From: Candidatus Sulfotelmatobacter sp.
GTDB taxonomy: Bacteria > Acidobacteriota > Terriglobia > Terriglobales > Acidobacteriaceae
Reading direction: 5' to 3'
NCBI GenBank assembly: GCA_030041215.1
Contig: JASHOH010000227.1
Span: 1 to 64,000, forward strand
Length of the DNA stretch: 64,000 bases
Shown: piece by piece, positions 35,612 through 45,453 of the stretch
Numbering within the stretch: the first letter of the stretch is position 1
Layout: the number at the start of each line of letters is the position of its first letter
Translations under genes and position numbers: made by a program
Notes under the pieces: model-generated
Told to the model about the DNA's origin: nothing
Seen by the model: only the letters and a program-made list of their open reading frames with translations
The model's database searches: none

Positions 35612-36358
35612 CTAAACCATAACCGGAACTGAATTTGATCCGATCAGGCCGCGTCCAAGGCGCAGCTTCGCAGCCATTCTGACCAACTCCGCGAGAGAGT
35701 CGGCCTGCATCTTTTGCATCACCTTGCCTCGGTGTGCTTTGACCGTTATCTCGCTGATGCCGAGCTCGCCACCAACCTGTTTGTTCAACAGACCGGAAGC
35801 TACCAACGCCATGACCTGCCGTTCGCGAGGGGTCAAAGATGCGTAGCACTCACGGAGCCAGCGCATTTCTGCCTCACGATTAAGAGCAACACGGCTACGT
35901 TCGAGGGCTTCTCGGATGGCGCCCAATAGCAAATCAATCCTCAATGGTTTCGTCAGGAATTCGACAGCTCCTGCTTTCATGGCCTGGACTGTCGTCCGCA
36001 CATCGCCATCCCCGGTGATGAAAATGATCGGCATGTCAGTACGTTCGACGGCGAGGCTCTTCTGCAGGTCGAGACCATTCACGCCTCGTAAAGAAACGTC
36101 AAGCACGAGGCAACTTGGAACGTCAACCCTTGGACGAGCAAGGAATTCTTGTGCGGATGCGAACGTCTCTGGCTGCCAGCCTTCACGACGGATGAGCAGT
36201 TCCAGCGACTCCCGCACAGAGATGTCGTCGTCGAGAATGAAGACGACAGGTGTGAGCTGCGAGAGGGAAGATTGCTCCGATCGATGGCCAAGTATGTGCG
36301 CTACGCTCATGGGGCTTACCCCAGGAATTCCCATGGTTGCGGCTGAACTCATATCCAA
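35612..36358 (-). CDS. FixJ-type response regulator
   Basis: 248 residues: receiver with [36 protein letters not shown] (phospho-acceptor Asp), [10 protein letters not shown] and FLTKP (Lys), and a LuxR HTH ([20 protein letters not shown], then [18 protein letters not shown]). The first 35 residues precede the fold and the true start may be an internal Met. No kinase gene adjoins it, so the partner is elsewhere. Confidence 0.9.
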   Translation of the reverse strand: MDMSSAATMGIPGVSPMSVAHILGHRSEQSSLSQLTPVVFILDDDISVRESLELLIRREGWQPETFASAQEFLARPRVDVPSCLVLDVSLRGVNGLDLQKSLAVERTDMPIIFITGDGDVRTTVQAMKAGAVEFLTKPLRIDLLLGAIREALERSRVALNREAEMRWLRECYASLTPRERQVMALVASGLLNKQVGGELGISEITVKAHRGKVMQKMQADSLAELVRMAAKLRLGRGLIGSNSVPVMV

Positions 36359-36834
36359 CCCCCTTAATCTGCACGCGTTGACCGCCTCTCAACTCTGCTG
36401 GACCAATAACGATGCATTGCGTGAGAACCGTTCTTGTCTAACAGCTTCCGGCCGTGACGTGAGTGTGGAACAAGCTGAGCTGTGCCCGCAACCCCAAATT
36501 GTAGGATTTTAGAATCCCGCTATCATGTGGCGAGACAATACCACTTTTGTGGGATCAGAATAAGAGCACGTGCTGTGGCGCTGTCTCAAGTGCGACAGAC
36601 CGATGGTGGTCGTCGAACGATTCAGCTACACAACTCCAACTCCAACTCCGTTCTCCCCCGCTCCTGGCCACGGCTGCATGAAAATCACTCGCCCACACAC
36701 CGTACTCTCGGCCCGCTTCAGAGTGTCTGGTCGAAGTGTGTCTCCGTTACACCCAGAGAGCTTCTTCCTGTCCTCGCCGAAACCTTGCTTGGTCGTAGTA
36801 TTCCCTATGGCCCTCAGCCCCTACGGTAGCGCAC
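36359..36834. other. intergenic region with possible transposase remnant
   Basis: No intact gene in 476 bases. At about 36570-36625 the plus strand reads LWRCLKCDRPMVVVERFS, which recalls the Cys-x-x-Cys-x-x-P-M end of IS91-like transposases. The frame degenerates after that. It may be a decayed mobile element between the FixJ-type gene and the broken HEAT gene. Confidence 0.25.
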
Positions 36835-37719
36835 TTACTTGGACGTTTGGAACGCGGCTTGCGTTGCGTATGGTTCTTTCGCGCTTGCAGGCAGGGCTGT
36901 TTGAGCAATCTTAGTGTCTCCTGCTGCCTGCGTCTTCGCGATGTCATCCAGATGAATAACGGCGGCAGCTGCTGTAAATCTCACTTCGCGCTTGGAATCG
37001 GAGAGCCTAGGCTCAATGCCCGTCAGAAGGCTAGCATCTCCCCGTTTCGCGATTCCTTCCAAAGCGGCGACTCGCAACACCCAGTTCCGGTTCTGGCTTG
37101 TGGTCAGCAGCACTTTGCCGGTGCGGGCCCCCGGATCGGTCGCGAGAGCAGAAATCAGAGCAGCCTTCGCCGCCGCACCGCTCTTTTTGTCTTTCATGAT
37201 CGTCTGCAAGGCCCCCCACGGAATGCCGGCGAATGGGATGTAGCCAATTCCCTCGCTTAATCCCATTTGTGCAAGCTGCTTCGGGTCATGGAGTACTTTC
37301 ATCTCTTGCGCGATCATGCCCGAATCGTTCTTGCGTTCGCCGATGTATATCTCATAGTAAGCGTCATAGCATGCCGGGTCGTGCAACGAGTGCAAAGCAT
37401 GTGCGGCTGCCATCACAACCGACAAGTTTTTGTCGTCAAGCGCCTGCTTCAAGCTGCCATCCGCTTCGGACGCGTGCATCTAGCCCAGTGCGGTCGCCGC
37501 TGCGGCCCGGACTGAGCTGTTCTTGTCTTTCAACGCTTTCTCGGCGAGCTCAGTGGCGTGATGGTCATTGGATATTAGACCGAGAACCCGGACCGCAGCC
37601 AGTCGCTGTATGGCGCTCTTCTGCGCAAGGCCGGATTCGAGAACAGGCCATCCCTGGTTAGCGGTCTGGGCGCAGGTTTGGATACTGAATGCGTTGATCA
37701 AGATCTTGATGGTGAGCAT
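36835..37719 (-). pseudogene. HEAT-repeat protein interrupted by an in-frame TAG
   Basis: An exported start (KILINAFSIQTCAQTA), then helical repeats (RLAAVRVLGLISNDHHATEL, KDKNSSVRAAAATALG), then TAG at 37480-37482, and the same frame continues with MHASEADGSLKQALDDKNLS and further HEAT-type repeats to 36835. Both halves clearly belong to one protein of about 295 residues. HEAT repeats mediate protein contacts. A single nonsense change best explains it. The second half could be translated separately from its own ATG directly after the stop. Confidence 0.75.
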
Positions 37720-38022
37720 GAGGGTATAACGGCGCAGCCCTTGCTTACTCAGCATCCTTTTTTTTACGTAGCAGCGGATCATTTGGACTCCACGGACTGC
37801 GTTATCTCTCAGGTTTGTGCTATGGCAAGCTGCCAGCCAAAGCCAAGCAGCTGAAAAAGCGCAACTTAGGTAATGTGGATTGTATTCATGGTTCGGAAAT
37901 TCACGAGACTTCGCGAGGAAAGGAATCAGGAATTGCGGTTTGCGATGTTTATTGTCGAAACCAGACAGTGTATGTCGCCAGACACACCTATGGACAGAGT
38001 CGAGTGCTCCGCGCGCCGAGTA

Positions 38023-39663
38023 TCAGGACTTGTAAAGCGTTTGCAAGCTTTCGTGAAGCTTGAGTGCGAGCGGCGAGGCAGCGTAAGGGTCAGTGACCAC
38101 TTCGATGTAAGCGCCGGTCTTGGCACGAGCCGCCGTGTCCAGGGCCTGGTCTAGCTTTCCGCATGTGTCTACTCGGGCCGCGAACCAGTTGCTGCAACCC
38201 AATACGTTTGGCAGCTCAGCGTAATTCCATGGAGCGATGTCGTTATATGTGATGGCGGGATCTTTACAAAGGAGTCGTTCGATGAGATATCCCGAGTTGT
38301 TGAGAACGAAAATGATTGGCCGAAGACCTCGGCGCCCGAACTGTGAGATCTCCTGAGCAGTGAACTGATGCGCCCCGTCACCCGTCACCAGCACCACGCG
38401 CCGGTCAGGAGCCGCCAATGCCGCGCCAAAAGCTGCGGGTGTAGCCCACCCGATGGATCCCCACAGCGTCTGATTGTGGAATGAAGCTCCTGTGGGCATC
38501 CGAACGAATCCGAGTCCCATGGAGGCGGTTCCGGTCTCAGCGACCAGAATGTCACCCGGTTCGAGAAAGTTCGCCCAGCGTGGATAGAGAGCCTCGGCTG
38601 TAATTGGGTCCGCGCCAGCGCCCGTCGGCGCGCCGAGTGAAGGTGGATCGATATTCACTCCCCAGTCGCGCCTCGGCACCAGCTCAGCCAGCGTCGCGAG
38701 AATGTCTGCCATCTCAACATTTGGATAGACCCTGGATCCAATGCGCACCCGATGATGTACCATGCTGATCAACTTATTGGGGTCGATGTTTGCCGTGAAG
38801 GCGCCAGTGTTGAAGTCGCTGAACAGTGTGCCAATTGCGAGCACACAATCGCAGCCTTCCACGAAGGCGCCCACACCATGATTCATCAACTTACCGTCAT
38901 ACATGCCGATATAGGCCGGATGCTGTTCGTCGAGGACAGACTTGTCCATGAACATGGTCGCGAAAGGCAGTCCCGAAGCGTGCACAAGAGCAAGTAATTC
39001 AGGTTGCAGTCCTGCGCGCGCTACCAGGATTCCAGGCAAGATGCAAGCAGAGTTTGCCTTGGCAAGAGCCGAAACAATGGCGTCCGTAGCGGCCGCAAGT
39101 GAGTTCGGGTCGCTATATCCAATCGAGATTGGTTGGGCACCGCCCAGCACAGGCTGATTGGCAAGATCGGCTGGAAACGCCATGTACACGGGTCGCCGAT
39201 GATATAGAGCTTCGGCAATCAGCCGCTCAGTCTCGTACTCAACGTTCTGCGGTGTGAGGATGGCGCTCGCGCAAACGACCGGCTGTGCCATGCGGTGAAA
39301 CAGGTCATATTCGCCGTTCCCCAGGGTGTGATGCATCAAGGCGCGTGCTGACTGCACCGACATGTTCGGGGCACCGACCAAATGAAAAACTGGCAGATGT
39401 TCCGCGTACGATCCGGCGATCCCGGCAAGCGCGCTGAGTTCGCCCACCCCATAAGTTGTACAGACAGCGCCTACACCTTTAATCCGTGCATATCCATCGG
39501 CAGCGTAAGCTGCATTGAGCTCGTTGCAGCATCCAACCCACCGCAACTCGGGGTCGGTGCAAATGGCATCATTCACTGGAAAGGCAAAATCACCGGGAAC
39601 GCCAAAAACATCGGTGATCCCAATGGCTTTCATGCGGGAAAGCACATGTTCGATGACGGTCAT
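38023..39663 (-). CDS. thiamine-diphosphate 2-keto-acid decarboxylase (pyruvate/indolepyruvate type)
   Basis: 546 residues from the ATG at 39663, which overlaps the preceding stop as ATGA. DVFGVPGDFAFPVNDAI, then CNELNAAYAADGYARIKG (catalytic Glu in the CNELNA motif), ending with GDGAHQFTAQEISQFGRRG (ThDP-binding GDG...), all as in pyruvate and indolepyruvate decarboxylases. It removes CO2 from a 2-keto acid to give an aldehyde. Substrate specificity cannot be read here. It shares a transcription unit with the exported helical protein, and a sigma-54 promoter with enhancer-like site precedes that operon. Confidence 0.9.
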   Translation of the reverse strand: MTVIEHVLSRMKAIGITDVFGVPGDFAFPVNDAICTDPELRWVGCCNELNAAYAADGYARIKGVGAVCTTYGVGELSALAGIAGSYAEHLPVFHLVGAPNMSVQSARALMHHTLGNGEYDLFHRMAQPVVCASAILTPQNVEYETERLIAEALYHRRPVYMAFPADLANQPVLGGAQPISIGYSDPNSLAAATDAIVSALAKANSACILPGILVARAGLQPELLALVHASGLPFATMFMDKSVLDEQHPAYIGMYDGKLMNHGVGAFVEGCDCVLAIGTLFSDFNTGAFTANIDPNKLISMVHHRVRIGSRVYPNVEMADILATLAELVPRRDWGVNIDPPSLGAPTGAGADPITAEALYPRWANFLEPGDILVAETGTASMGLGFVRMPTGASFHNQTLWGSIGWATPAAFGAALAAPDRRVVLVTGDGAHQFTAQEISQFGRRGLRPIIFVLNNSGYLIERLLCKDPAITYNDIAPWNYAELPNVLGCSNWFAARVDTCGKLDQALDTAARAKTGAYIEVVTDPYAASPLALKLHESLQTLYKS

Positions 39664-40088
39664 CGGGTAAGCTCGCGATCGCATGGCTTCAAATTCGCAC
39701 TGGCCCGTTCCCGCCTGAGTTCCTCCACACTGACTGTACTATTTGAGCGAACGGTGGCGTCTATTGCTTTATCCGCGGCGGAGGCCGAGTCAAGGCGGGC
39801 ATCGTAGATGGCTGCCATTGCGTCCAGACGAGAAATGATGTCCCGCGTTGCCGCAAGTTTCAATTTCTGCGCTTGTTCGGGCGTCAGGCGTCCGGCTTCC
39901 ACGGCTGCGGAAATGTTTTGCAGCCTGGCATGAACATCCCGAAGCAATCCGTCAACGCGAGCGGCATAGTTCTGCCCCAGTACAGCCACTGCATCATCCT
40001 TGGCCGAGCACTGCGAACTCTGCGTATTTTGCGCAGACGCCGGAACTATAGCAAGAATTATAAGAGCCAGGCACATTTCATTTTTCAT
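39660..40088 (-). CDS. exported small helical protein co-transcribed with the decarboxylase
   Basis: 142 residues: signal peptide (MCLALIILAIVPASAQ), then helices (YAARVDGLLRDVHARLQNIS and LTPEQAQKLKLAATRDIISR), with two Cys in the mature part. LTPEQAQKLK recalls CpxP/Spy-like periplasmic chaperone repeats, but the match is weak. It is the first gene of the operon. Confidence 0.6.
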   Translation of the reverse strand: MKNEMCLALIILAIVPASAQNTQSSQCSAKDDAVAVLGQNYAARVDGLLRDVHARLQNISAAVEAGRLTPEQAQKLKLAATRDIISRLDAMAAIYDARLDSASAADKAIDATVRSNSTVSVEELRRERASANLKPCDRELTR

Positions 40089-40172
40089 TTCATCATTCCT
40101 CTAAGTGGTGAGCTTTCAAACTGCCTGATCTCGTTCCTTCCGAGCTCAGTGATCGATTACAGTGATACTCAA

Positions 40173-40188
40173 AGCAACTCTCACTCCA
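40173..40188 (-). promoter_or_regulatory. sigma-54 promoter of the decarboxylase operon
   Basis: On the minus strand TGGAGTGAGAGTTGCT: TGG and TTGC 11 bases apart, 85 bp before the start at 40088. The enhancer-like 16-mer begins 63 bp upstream of its -24 end (40251). Confidence 0.65.
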
Positions 40189-40250
40189 AATCGCAACTTC
40201 TTAAAAGCACAATACTTGCAGGGATAGGAAAGATCGCGACGTCAGGGATT

Positions 40251-40266
40251 TCACGAAACTTCGTGA
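40251..40266. promoter_or_regulatory. enhancer-like palindrome, regulon site A
   Basis: TCACGAAACTTCGTGA is a 7-bp perfect inverted repeat around a 2-bp centre. It matches the sites at 52400, 53738 and 55555. Each site lies 63 or 64 bp upstream of a -24/-12 element. Confidence 0.65.
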
Positions 40267-40274
40267 CGGTGATT

Positions 40275-40291
40275 TAGTTTCGACGAAACTA
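40275..40291. repeat. second perfect palindrome beside regulon site A
   Basis: TAGTTTCGACGAAACTA is a perfect 8+1+8 inverted repeat, 9 bp beyond site A. The half-site CGAAAC overlaps that of site A (ACGAAAC). It may hold a second dimer of the same activator or another regulator acting on the divergent plus-strand operon at 40457. Confidence 0.5.
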
Positions 40292-40456
40292 GGTGACCGA
40301 TGCTGTGAGGGAGAGATTAACGCTCCAGCCGCGGGCGGCCTGTCGGGCGTCGCAAACCTCTTGGCCGCTACCCGTATCCCGTAGCATGAATGTAATAAGA
40401 TTGTTGCAACATCTGGGAAGGTGGGCGAAGGTTAAGTCAAACGTCTGCGGGTCCGT

Positions 40457-41542
40457 ATGAAACCACCATTACAGTTAACGGTGATGCGGCTGCAAGTGCT
40501 GCTGCTGGCTCTTTGCTTGATACTGAACAGTTGCAAATCACAAAGGTCCGATAGCGCGCCTTCCATTGAATTCACCAGAATCCCCCAAGCGGCTCAGGGT
40601 GGCCCGGAAAGGGTAGACACGATCGCCGGACGTGTTCACGGCTCTCACCCAGGTGAGCGGATCGTAATCTATGCGCACAGCGGGCCTTGGTGGGTTCAAC
40701 CCTATTCTGATCGTCCATTTGTTCCGATTCAATCGGACTCGACGTGGAGCACCCCTACTCATTTCGGACTCGAGTATGCTGCCCTGTTGGTAGAGGCGGG
40801 GTACCGCCCGCCCCTCACCTTGGACGTGACTCCTACTCCGGGCGGCCTGGTGGCCTCGGTCGCGATCGTGAAAGGCTCTGGCCCGCCGACCTTCGCTCCG
40901 ACAAAACCTCTGAAGTTTAGCGGATACGATTGGGCCGTACGTACAATCTCAAGCAATCGCGGAGGATCGTACAACCTATACGATCCCGATAATGCCTGGA
41001 CGGATGCCAGCGGTGCCTTGCATTTGCGGATCTCGAATAAGTCAGGTTTGTGGTACTGTGCCCAACTGGCCCTAACCCGCAGTCTTGGATACGGCACCTA
41101 CATTTTGACAGTGCGCGACGTTTCCCATTTAGAACCTGCCGAGGTTTTAAGCATGTATACCTTCGACGAGTGGCACGGAGATGAGTACTACCGTGAAATG
41201 GACGTCGAAATCAGCCGATGGGGCGACGCGGCGAATCCGAACAATGCGCAGTACGGGGTTCAACCCTTTTATATTCCCGACAATGTATATCCCTTCAAGG
41301 CCCCAGCAGGTCCCCTTACATACTCCATGCACTGGAAATCTGGAAGCGTCACGTTCACGACGACACGTTCATCGCGTGATGGTACCGCCGGCGCGCTTGT
41401 GGCTGAGCACGAATTTACCACGGGTGTACCTTCGCCGGGCCAGGAAGAAGTCAAGCTGGAATTTTACGTAATTCCCAGCGACAAGTATCCCCTGCGGGAG
41501 GGAGGTGAAGTTGTCATCGAAAAGTTCGAATACCTCCCGTAA
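40457..41542 (+). CDS. lipoprotein: shared N-terminal domain fused to a GH16-like domain
   Basis: 361 residues. Lipobox LNSC at about 25. Residues about 35-140 form the same domain as in the kinase at 32489 (IEFTRIPQAAQGG, IVIYAHSGPWWVQPY, THFGLEYAALLVEAG). Residues 155-361 resemble GH16: REMDVEISRWG fits the E-x-D-x-E catalytic motif, and WHGDEYY and FEYLP fall where expected. Probably a cell-surface glucanase or glucan-binding protein. The 3' end overlaps the next gene by 38 bp. Confidence 0.75.
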   Translation: MKPPLQLTVMRLQVLLLALCLILNSCKSQRSDSAPSIEFTRIPQAAQGGPERVDTIAGRVHGSHPGERIVIYAHSGPWWVQPYSDRPFVPIQSDSTWSTPTHFGLEYAALLVEAGYRPPLTLDVTPTPGGLVASVAIVKGSGPPTFAPTKPLKFSGYDWAVRTISSNRGGSYNLYDPDNAWTDASGALHLRISNKSGLWYCAQLALTRSLGYGTYILTVRDVSHLEPAEVLSMYTFDEWHGDEYYREMDVEISRWGDAANPNNAQYGVQPFYIPDNVYPFKAPAGPLTYSMHWKSGSVTFTTTRSSRDGTAGALVAEHEFTTGVPSPGQEEVKLEFYVIPSDKYPLREGGEVVIEKFEYLP

Positions 41543-44500
41543 TCCTGGGTATCCGTCTTGGCAGTCGCTGGGATTGGCTGTCGCTGCACTGGCCTTTGTG
41601 TGTTATTCAGTTTCTGCATTCGCGATTGATCCCAACCGGATGGTCTCGCAGTATATTCACAACTCCTGGGGAACCGACAAGGGTTTTCCGGGCGGTGCTG
41701 TTACTTCTATTGCGCAAACTCCCGATGGCTATCTCTGGATAGGAACGGACAGAGGATTGATTCGCTTTGATGGAATCAATTTTCATAGCTTCGAAGCAAA
41801 GCCGGCAACCTCCGCGATCGGTCCTGTGCGAAAACTTCTCGTGGATCGGCAGGGGACCCTGTGGATTCTGTTACAGAATACGAAGCTCTTGCGCTACCGC
41901 GATGGAACTCTCAGTCTTGTGCAAGGTCAGGCGGAAAACGGCATTACCGCACTAGGGGAGGGAGCAGGACATGCAATCTTGCTCTCCTCGCTCGCGGTGG
42001 GCGTCCTGGTGTATAAAGACGGGAGTTTCGCGGCTGCCTCAGAATCGTTGCCGTCGGGGCAAGACCAAAATCGGGCCCCTGCTGACTTTACCTGGTCCAC
42101 AAGCATCGCGCCTCATCGGCTGATGGAACCCACCGCTGCTGTGATTTCGCTGGGCGCAACCAGCGACGGAAAGATCTGGCTCGGGACGCAGGATCGTGGA
42201 CTCTTCTCTCTTTACGGAGGACACGTTCAGGCTGTTACTCCGGTCTCGCCCAAATTGCGCGTCAACTGCTTTCTGCCAATTGAGAAGGACGAGCTGTGGA
42301 TCGGAACGAACAAGGGTGTCCGGCGCTGGAACGGATCGGAACTTACGCGCCAAGGGGTACCTGCGTCTCTCCACGATGTCGAAGTGCTCTCTATGGTGCG
42401 GGATCGCGACTCGAATATCTGGGTCGGAACGACTCAGACACTCGTTCGGATCAACGAAGGCGGAGTCTCTTCCTTAGCGCAAGAAATTCCTTTTGCGCGG
42501 AGTCGGGTGACGGCGCTCTTCGAAGACCGGGAAGGAAACCTGTGGATAGGCGGCGCACAGCGCCTGGAGCGCCTACGTGACAGCGCGTTTATCACATATC
42601 CGCTCCCGCATCAGCAAAGCGCTGGAGCGTTGTATGTCGGCCCCGACGACAACACCTGGATTGCACCAACCGAGGGAGGTTTGTGGCGGCTGAAAGGTGG
42701 AAAATACGGATCCGCCGCAATGGCTGGACTTGCCGGAGATGTTGTTTATTCCATAAGCAGCGCCGGGCCGAATGGCATATGGGTTGGACGGAAGTATGGA
42801 GGGCTGACTCACCTGCAGTCTGTCGATGGTGAACTCATTGCCAAGACGTTCACGCGGTCCGACGGCCTGGCCCAGAACAGCGTCTATGCTGTTCTCGAGG
42901 GTCGCGACCGCACAATCTGGTCCGCGACGCTTACTGCTGGAGTCAGCGAACTGAAGAACGGACATTTCACGAATTACACCACCAAGAATGGTTTGGCGTC
43001 GAATACGGTGTCGTCAATCATTGAAGGCATAGACGGAACCATCTGGTTTGGCACCCCAGACGGTCTCACTGCGAAGTCGGCAAATGGATGGCGCACCTAC
43101 CGGGTAGCCGATGGATTGCCATCGGCAGACATTGATTGTTTGTTCCAAGATTCAAGCGGAGTGATCTGGATCGGAACTGCCGAAGGGCTCGCATATTTCA
43201 GCGATGGCCAGATACACACACTCGCGGCCGAGCCGGAGTCTTTCCGTGAACCAATATTCGGAATTGCAGAGGACAAAACCGGCTCGCTCTGGATTGCAAC
43301 TGCCGATCACGTTCTCCAGGCAAGACGTCGCGCTTCGAACGATAAGCAAATAACAGATGTACGCGAGTATGGGCTCGCCGATGGCCTGCTTGGCACTGAG
43401 GGCGTGAGGCGGGACAAGTCTCTCGTCGTAGACTCGCACGGACGCATTTGGTTCTCTACCAACCGCGGCCTCTCAGTGGTCAATCCAGCTCGGGGAACCG
43501 TTAATCCGACGCCAGCTCTTGTTCAAATCGAGGCTGTCCTCGCGGATGGGATTCCCCTCGACCTCAGGACGTCACCCAGAGTGTTGGCGGGAAGGGAGAA
43601 GATTACGTTTCGATTTGTCGGACTGAGTCTGGCGAACGAGGAGCGAGTCCGATACCGTTACCGGCTGGATGATTTTGACAAGAGCTGGAGTGAACCCGAG
43701 GTGACACGAGAAGCGACCTATAACAATCTTGCAGCGGGGCTCTACCGGTTTCGCGTAGTCGCGAGCAATAGCGACGGCCTTTGGAACAGCACGGAGGCAG
43801 CGGTTGACCTCAAAGTCGAACCTCAACTCTGGCAAACATGGTGGTTTCGGTTGGTCGTGGTGCTTTGTGCGGGACTAACGGCACTGATTGTGTACCGCGT
43901 TCGCATGCAGCAGCTTACTCGACTACTCAGTGTCCGCTTCGAAGAGAGACTCGCGGAACGCACGCGTGTTGCTCAGGACTTGCATGACACGCTTCTGCAG
44001 GGAATCTACAGCGCATCCATTCACTTCGATCTTGCGAATAATCGATTGCAGGATGACTCGCCGGCCAAGCCTGCACTGCAACGCGGCGTGGATCTGCTGC
44101 GTCAGGTCAGCCAGGAGGGCCGCAAAGCCCTTCGTTCTCTTCGTTCCCGACAGCCGAGTTCCGACGGACTGGAGCAAGCTCTTTCTCTGCTTCCGAAGGA
44201 GTTTGCTCTACCGGAGAACATTGACTTTCTCGCAGCCGCCGAAGGCCAGCCTCGCGTGCTGCGGCCGCTGGTCCGAGATGAGGTCTACCTCATTGCCCGC
44301 GAAGCAGTGATTAACGCATTCCGCCACGCTCAGGCCACGAGGATTGAAGTTGAGGTAGATTATGCATCGCGCAACTTACGGGTCCTGGTGCGAGACAATG
44401 GTCGCGGCATCGATTCCCAGCTGCTGCGGACTGGCCGGGAAGGACACTGGGGCCTCGCGGGCATGCGGGAGCGTGCAGAAAAGATCGGCGGTAAAGTGGA

Positions 44501-44669
44501 GGTACTGAGCGGCGTCGATGCCGGAACCGAAATTGAACTCTCGGTTCCCGGCCCGCTGGCGTTTCAGGATGCCTCCACCACCGGTCAATTCTGGAAGCGG
44601 CTGCTGAGGTTGTTTCCCGGGAAGCGGGGAGGCAATCTCCAGAAAGCAAGTGAGGAGCAACAGAAGTGA
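41505..44669 (+). CDS. two-component-propeller sensor histidine kinase
   Basis: 1054 residues from a GTG within the end of the previous gene. After a signal anchor, a double beta-propeller (repeats such as GYLWIGTDRGLIRFDG and TIWFGTPDGLT, about 45-660), then a Y_Y_Y domain (YRYRLDDFDKSW), a membrane helix (WWFRLVVVLCAGLTALIVY), and a kinase with RVAQDLHDTLLQGIYSAS (phospho-His) and GHWGLAGMRERAE in the ATP domain. Large periplasmic propellers sense polysaccharide fragments in HTCS-like systems, so a glucan signal is plausible. Cognate regulator: 44666-45295, overlapping by 4 bp. Confidence 0.92.
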   Translation: MKLSSKSSNTSRNPGYPSWQSLGLAVAALAFVCYSVSAFAIDPNRMVSQYIHNSWGTDKGFPGGAVTSIAQTPDGYLWIGTDRGLIRFDGINFHSFEAKPATSAIGPVRKLLVDRQGTLWILLQNTKLLRYRDGTLSLVQGQAENGITALGEGAGHAILLSSLAVGVLVYKDGSFAAASESLPSGQDQNRAPADFTWSTSIAPHRLMEPTAAVISLGATSDGKIWLGTQDRGLFSLYGGHVQAVTPVSPKLRVNCFLPIEKDELWIGTNKGVRRWNGSELTRQGVPASLHDVEVLSMVRDRDSNIWVGTTQTLVRINEGGVSSLAQEIPFARSRVTALFEDREGNLWIGGAQRLERLRDSAFITYPLPHQQSAGALYVGPDDNTWIAPTEGGLWRLKGGKYGSAAMAGLAGDVVYSISSAGPNGIWVGRKYGGLTHLQSVDGELIAKTFTRSDGLAQNSVYAVLEGRDRTIWSATLTAGVSELKNGHFTNYTTKNGLASNTVSSIIEGIDGTIWFGTPDGLTAKSANGWRTYRVADGLPSADIDCLFQDSSGVIWIGTAEGLAYFSDGQIHTLAAEPESFREPIFGIAEDKTGSLWIATADHVLQARRRASNDKQITDVREYGLADGLLGTEGVRRDKSLVVDSHGRIWFSTNRGLSVVNPARGTVNPTPALVQIEAVLADGIPLDLRTSPRVLAGREKITFRFVGLSLANEERVRYRYRLDDFDKSWSEPEVTREATYNNLAAGLYRFRVVASNSDGLWNSTEAAVDLKVEPQLWQTWWFRLVVVLCAGLTALIVYRVRMQQLTRLLSVRFEERLAERTRVAQDLHDTLLQGIYSASIHFDLANNRLQDDSPAKPALQRGVDLLRQVSQEGRKALRSLRSRQPSSDGLEQALSLLPKEFALPENIDFLAAAEGQPRVLRPLVRDEVYLIAREAVINAFRHAQATRIEVEVDYASRNLRVLVRDNGRGIDSQLLRTGREGHWGLAGMRERAEKIGGKVEVLSGVDAGTEIELSVPGPLAFQDASTTGQFWKRLLRLFPGKRGGNLQKASEEQQK

Positions 44670-45295
44670 GTGAACCGTCAAAGGTTCGTGTTCTCAGTAT
44701 CGACGATCATCCGCTCGTACGCGAGGGGCTGGCGGCTTTGATCAACGATCAAACCGACATGCGAATCGTAGGCCAGGGCTCGACTGGCCACGAGGCGATC
44801 AAACTCTTCCGTGAGCTCCGGCCAGACGTGGCTCTCATGGACGTGCGGCTCCCGGATATGAGCGGAATCGATGCCATGATCACGATCCTCAGCGAGTTCC
44901 CGGAAGCGCGAGTCATCGTTGTGACGTCGTCCGAGGGTGATGTGGAAATGCAGCGCGCGCTGGAAGGCGGAGCGAAGGGCTACATGCTCAAAAGCATGCC
45001 GCCCAACGAAGTTCTCCAAGCAATCCGCAAAGTGCATGCCGGCAAAAAGGCAATTCCCCCAGAGATTGCGGCGCACCTCGCGAACCACATGAGCGACGAG
45101 ACGCTGACCGATCGCGAAGTCGAGATCCTCCAGCAGGTGGCCGAGGGCAACCGCAACCGCGACATCGCCGACCGGCTGTTCATCTCCGAAGGTACTGTAA
45201 AGGTTCACATCAAGCACATCATGGAAAAGCTCGGTGCCAACGATCGCACCCAGGCAATCACGATTGCTGTTCGGCGGGGCATCATTCGCTTATGA
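44666..45295 (+). CDS. NarL-type response regulator (second module)
   Basis: 209 residues from the GTG overlapping the kinase stop. RVLSIDDHPLVREG, VALMDVRLPDMSGIDAM (phospho-acceptor Asp), YMLKSMPP (Lys), then a LuxR HTH (LTDREVEILQQVAEGNRNRD, ISEGTVKVHIKHIMEKLGA). Paralogue of 33989-34618, with most motif residues shared. A hairpin follows the stop. Confidence 0.95.
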   Translation: MSEPSKVRVLSIDDHPLVREGLAALINDQTDMRIVGQGSTGHEAIKLFRELRPDVALMDVRLPDMSGIDAMITILSEFPEARVIVVTSSEGDVEMQRALEGGAKGYMLKSMPPNEVLQAIRKVHAGKKAIPPEIAAHLANHMSDETLTDREVEILQQVAEGNRNRDIADRLFISEGTVKVHIKHIMEKLGANDRTQAITIAVRRGIIRL

Positions 45296-45297
45296 GA

Positions 45298-45315
45298 GGG
45301 TGAGAAATCTCACCC
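45298..45315 (+). terminator. hairpin after the second NarL gene
   Basis: GGGTGAG (45298-45304) and CTCACCC (45309-45315) pair perfectly around AAAT, three bases after the stop. The following T-run is short (CTTTTC), so it may be a weak terminator or processing hairpin. Confidence 0.5.
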
Positions 45316-45453
45316 GCACGCTTTTCAGGGATATCGCCGAATACTGCTTTAGTGATACTCAAAAATTTAGAATTCGGGCGATTCGTACGCGCCTGGGTGC
45401 GGATATGTTTGTGCATGTAGTGCTTTCACCATTGTGTTTGAGGAGACGAGAGA

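Noticed and set aside
26597-37719. TAG as a recoded sense codon, from two interrupted genes
   Set aside because: Several intact genes here end in TAG (for example 3852, 13790 and 26941-type ends), so TAG is a normal stop and two mutations explain the data.
37873-38154. 93-residue plus-strand open frame between the HEAT gene and decarboxylase gene
   Set aside because: It overlaps the decarboxylase C-terminus antisense and has no recognisable protein pattern.
40207-40222. AAGCACAATACTTGCA as a sigma-54 promoter for the plus-strand GH16 operon
   Set aside because: The important GG of the -24 box is missing and it lies 235 bp before the gene; kept only as a weak possibility.
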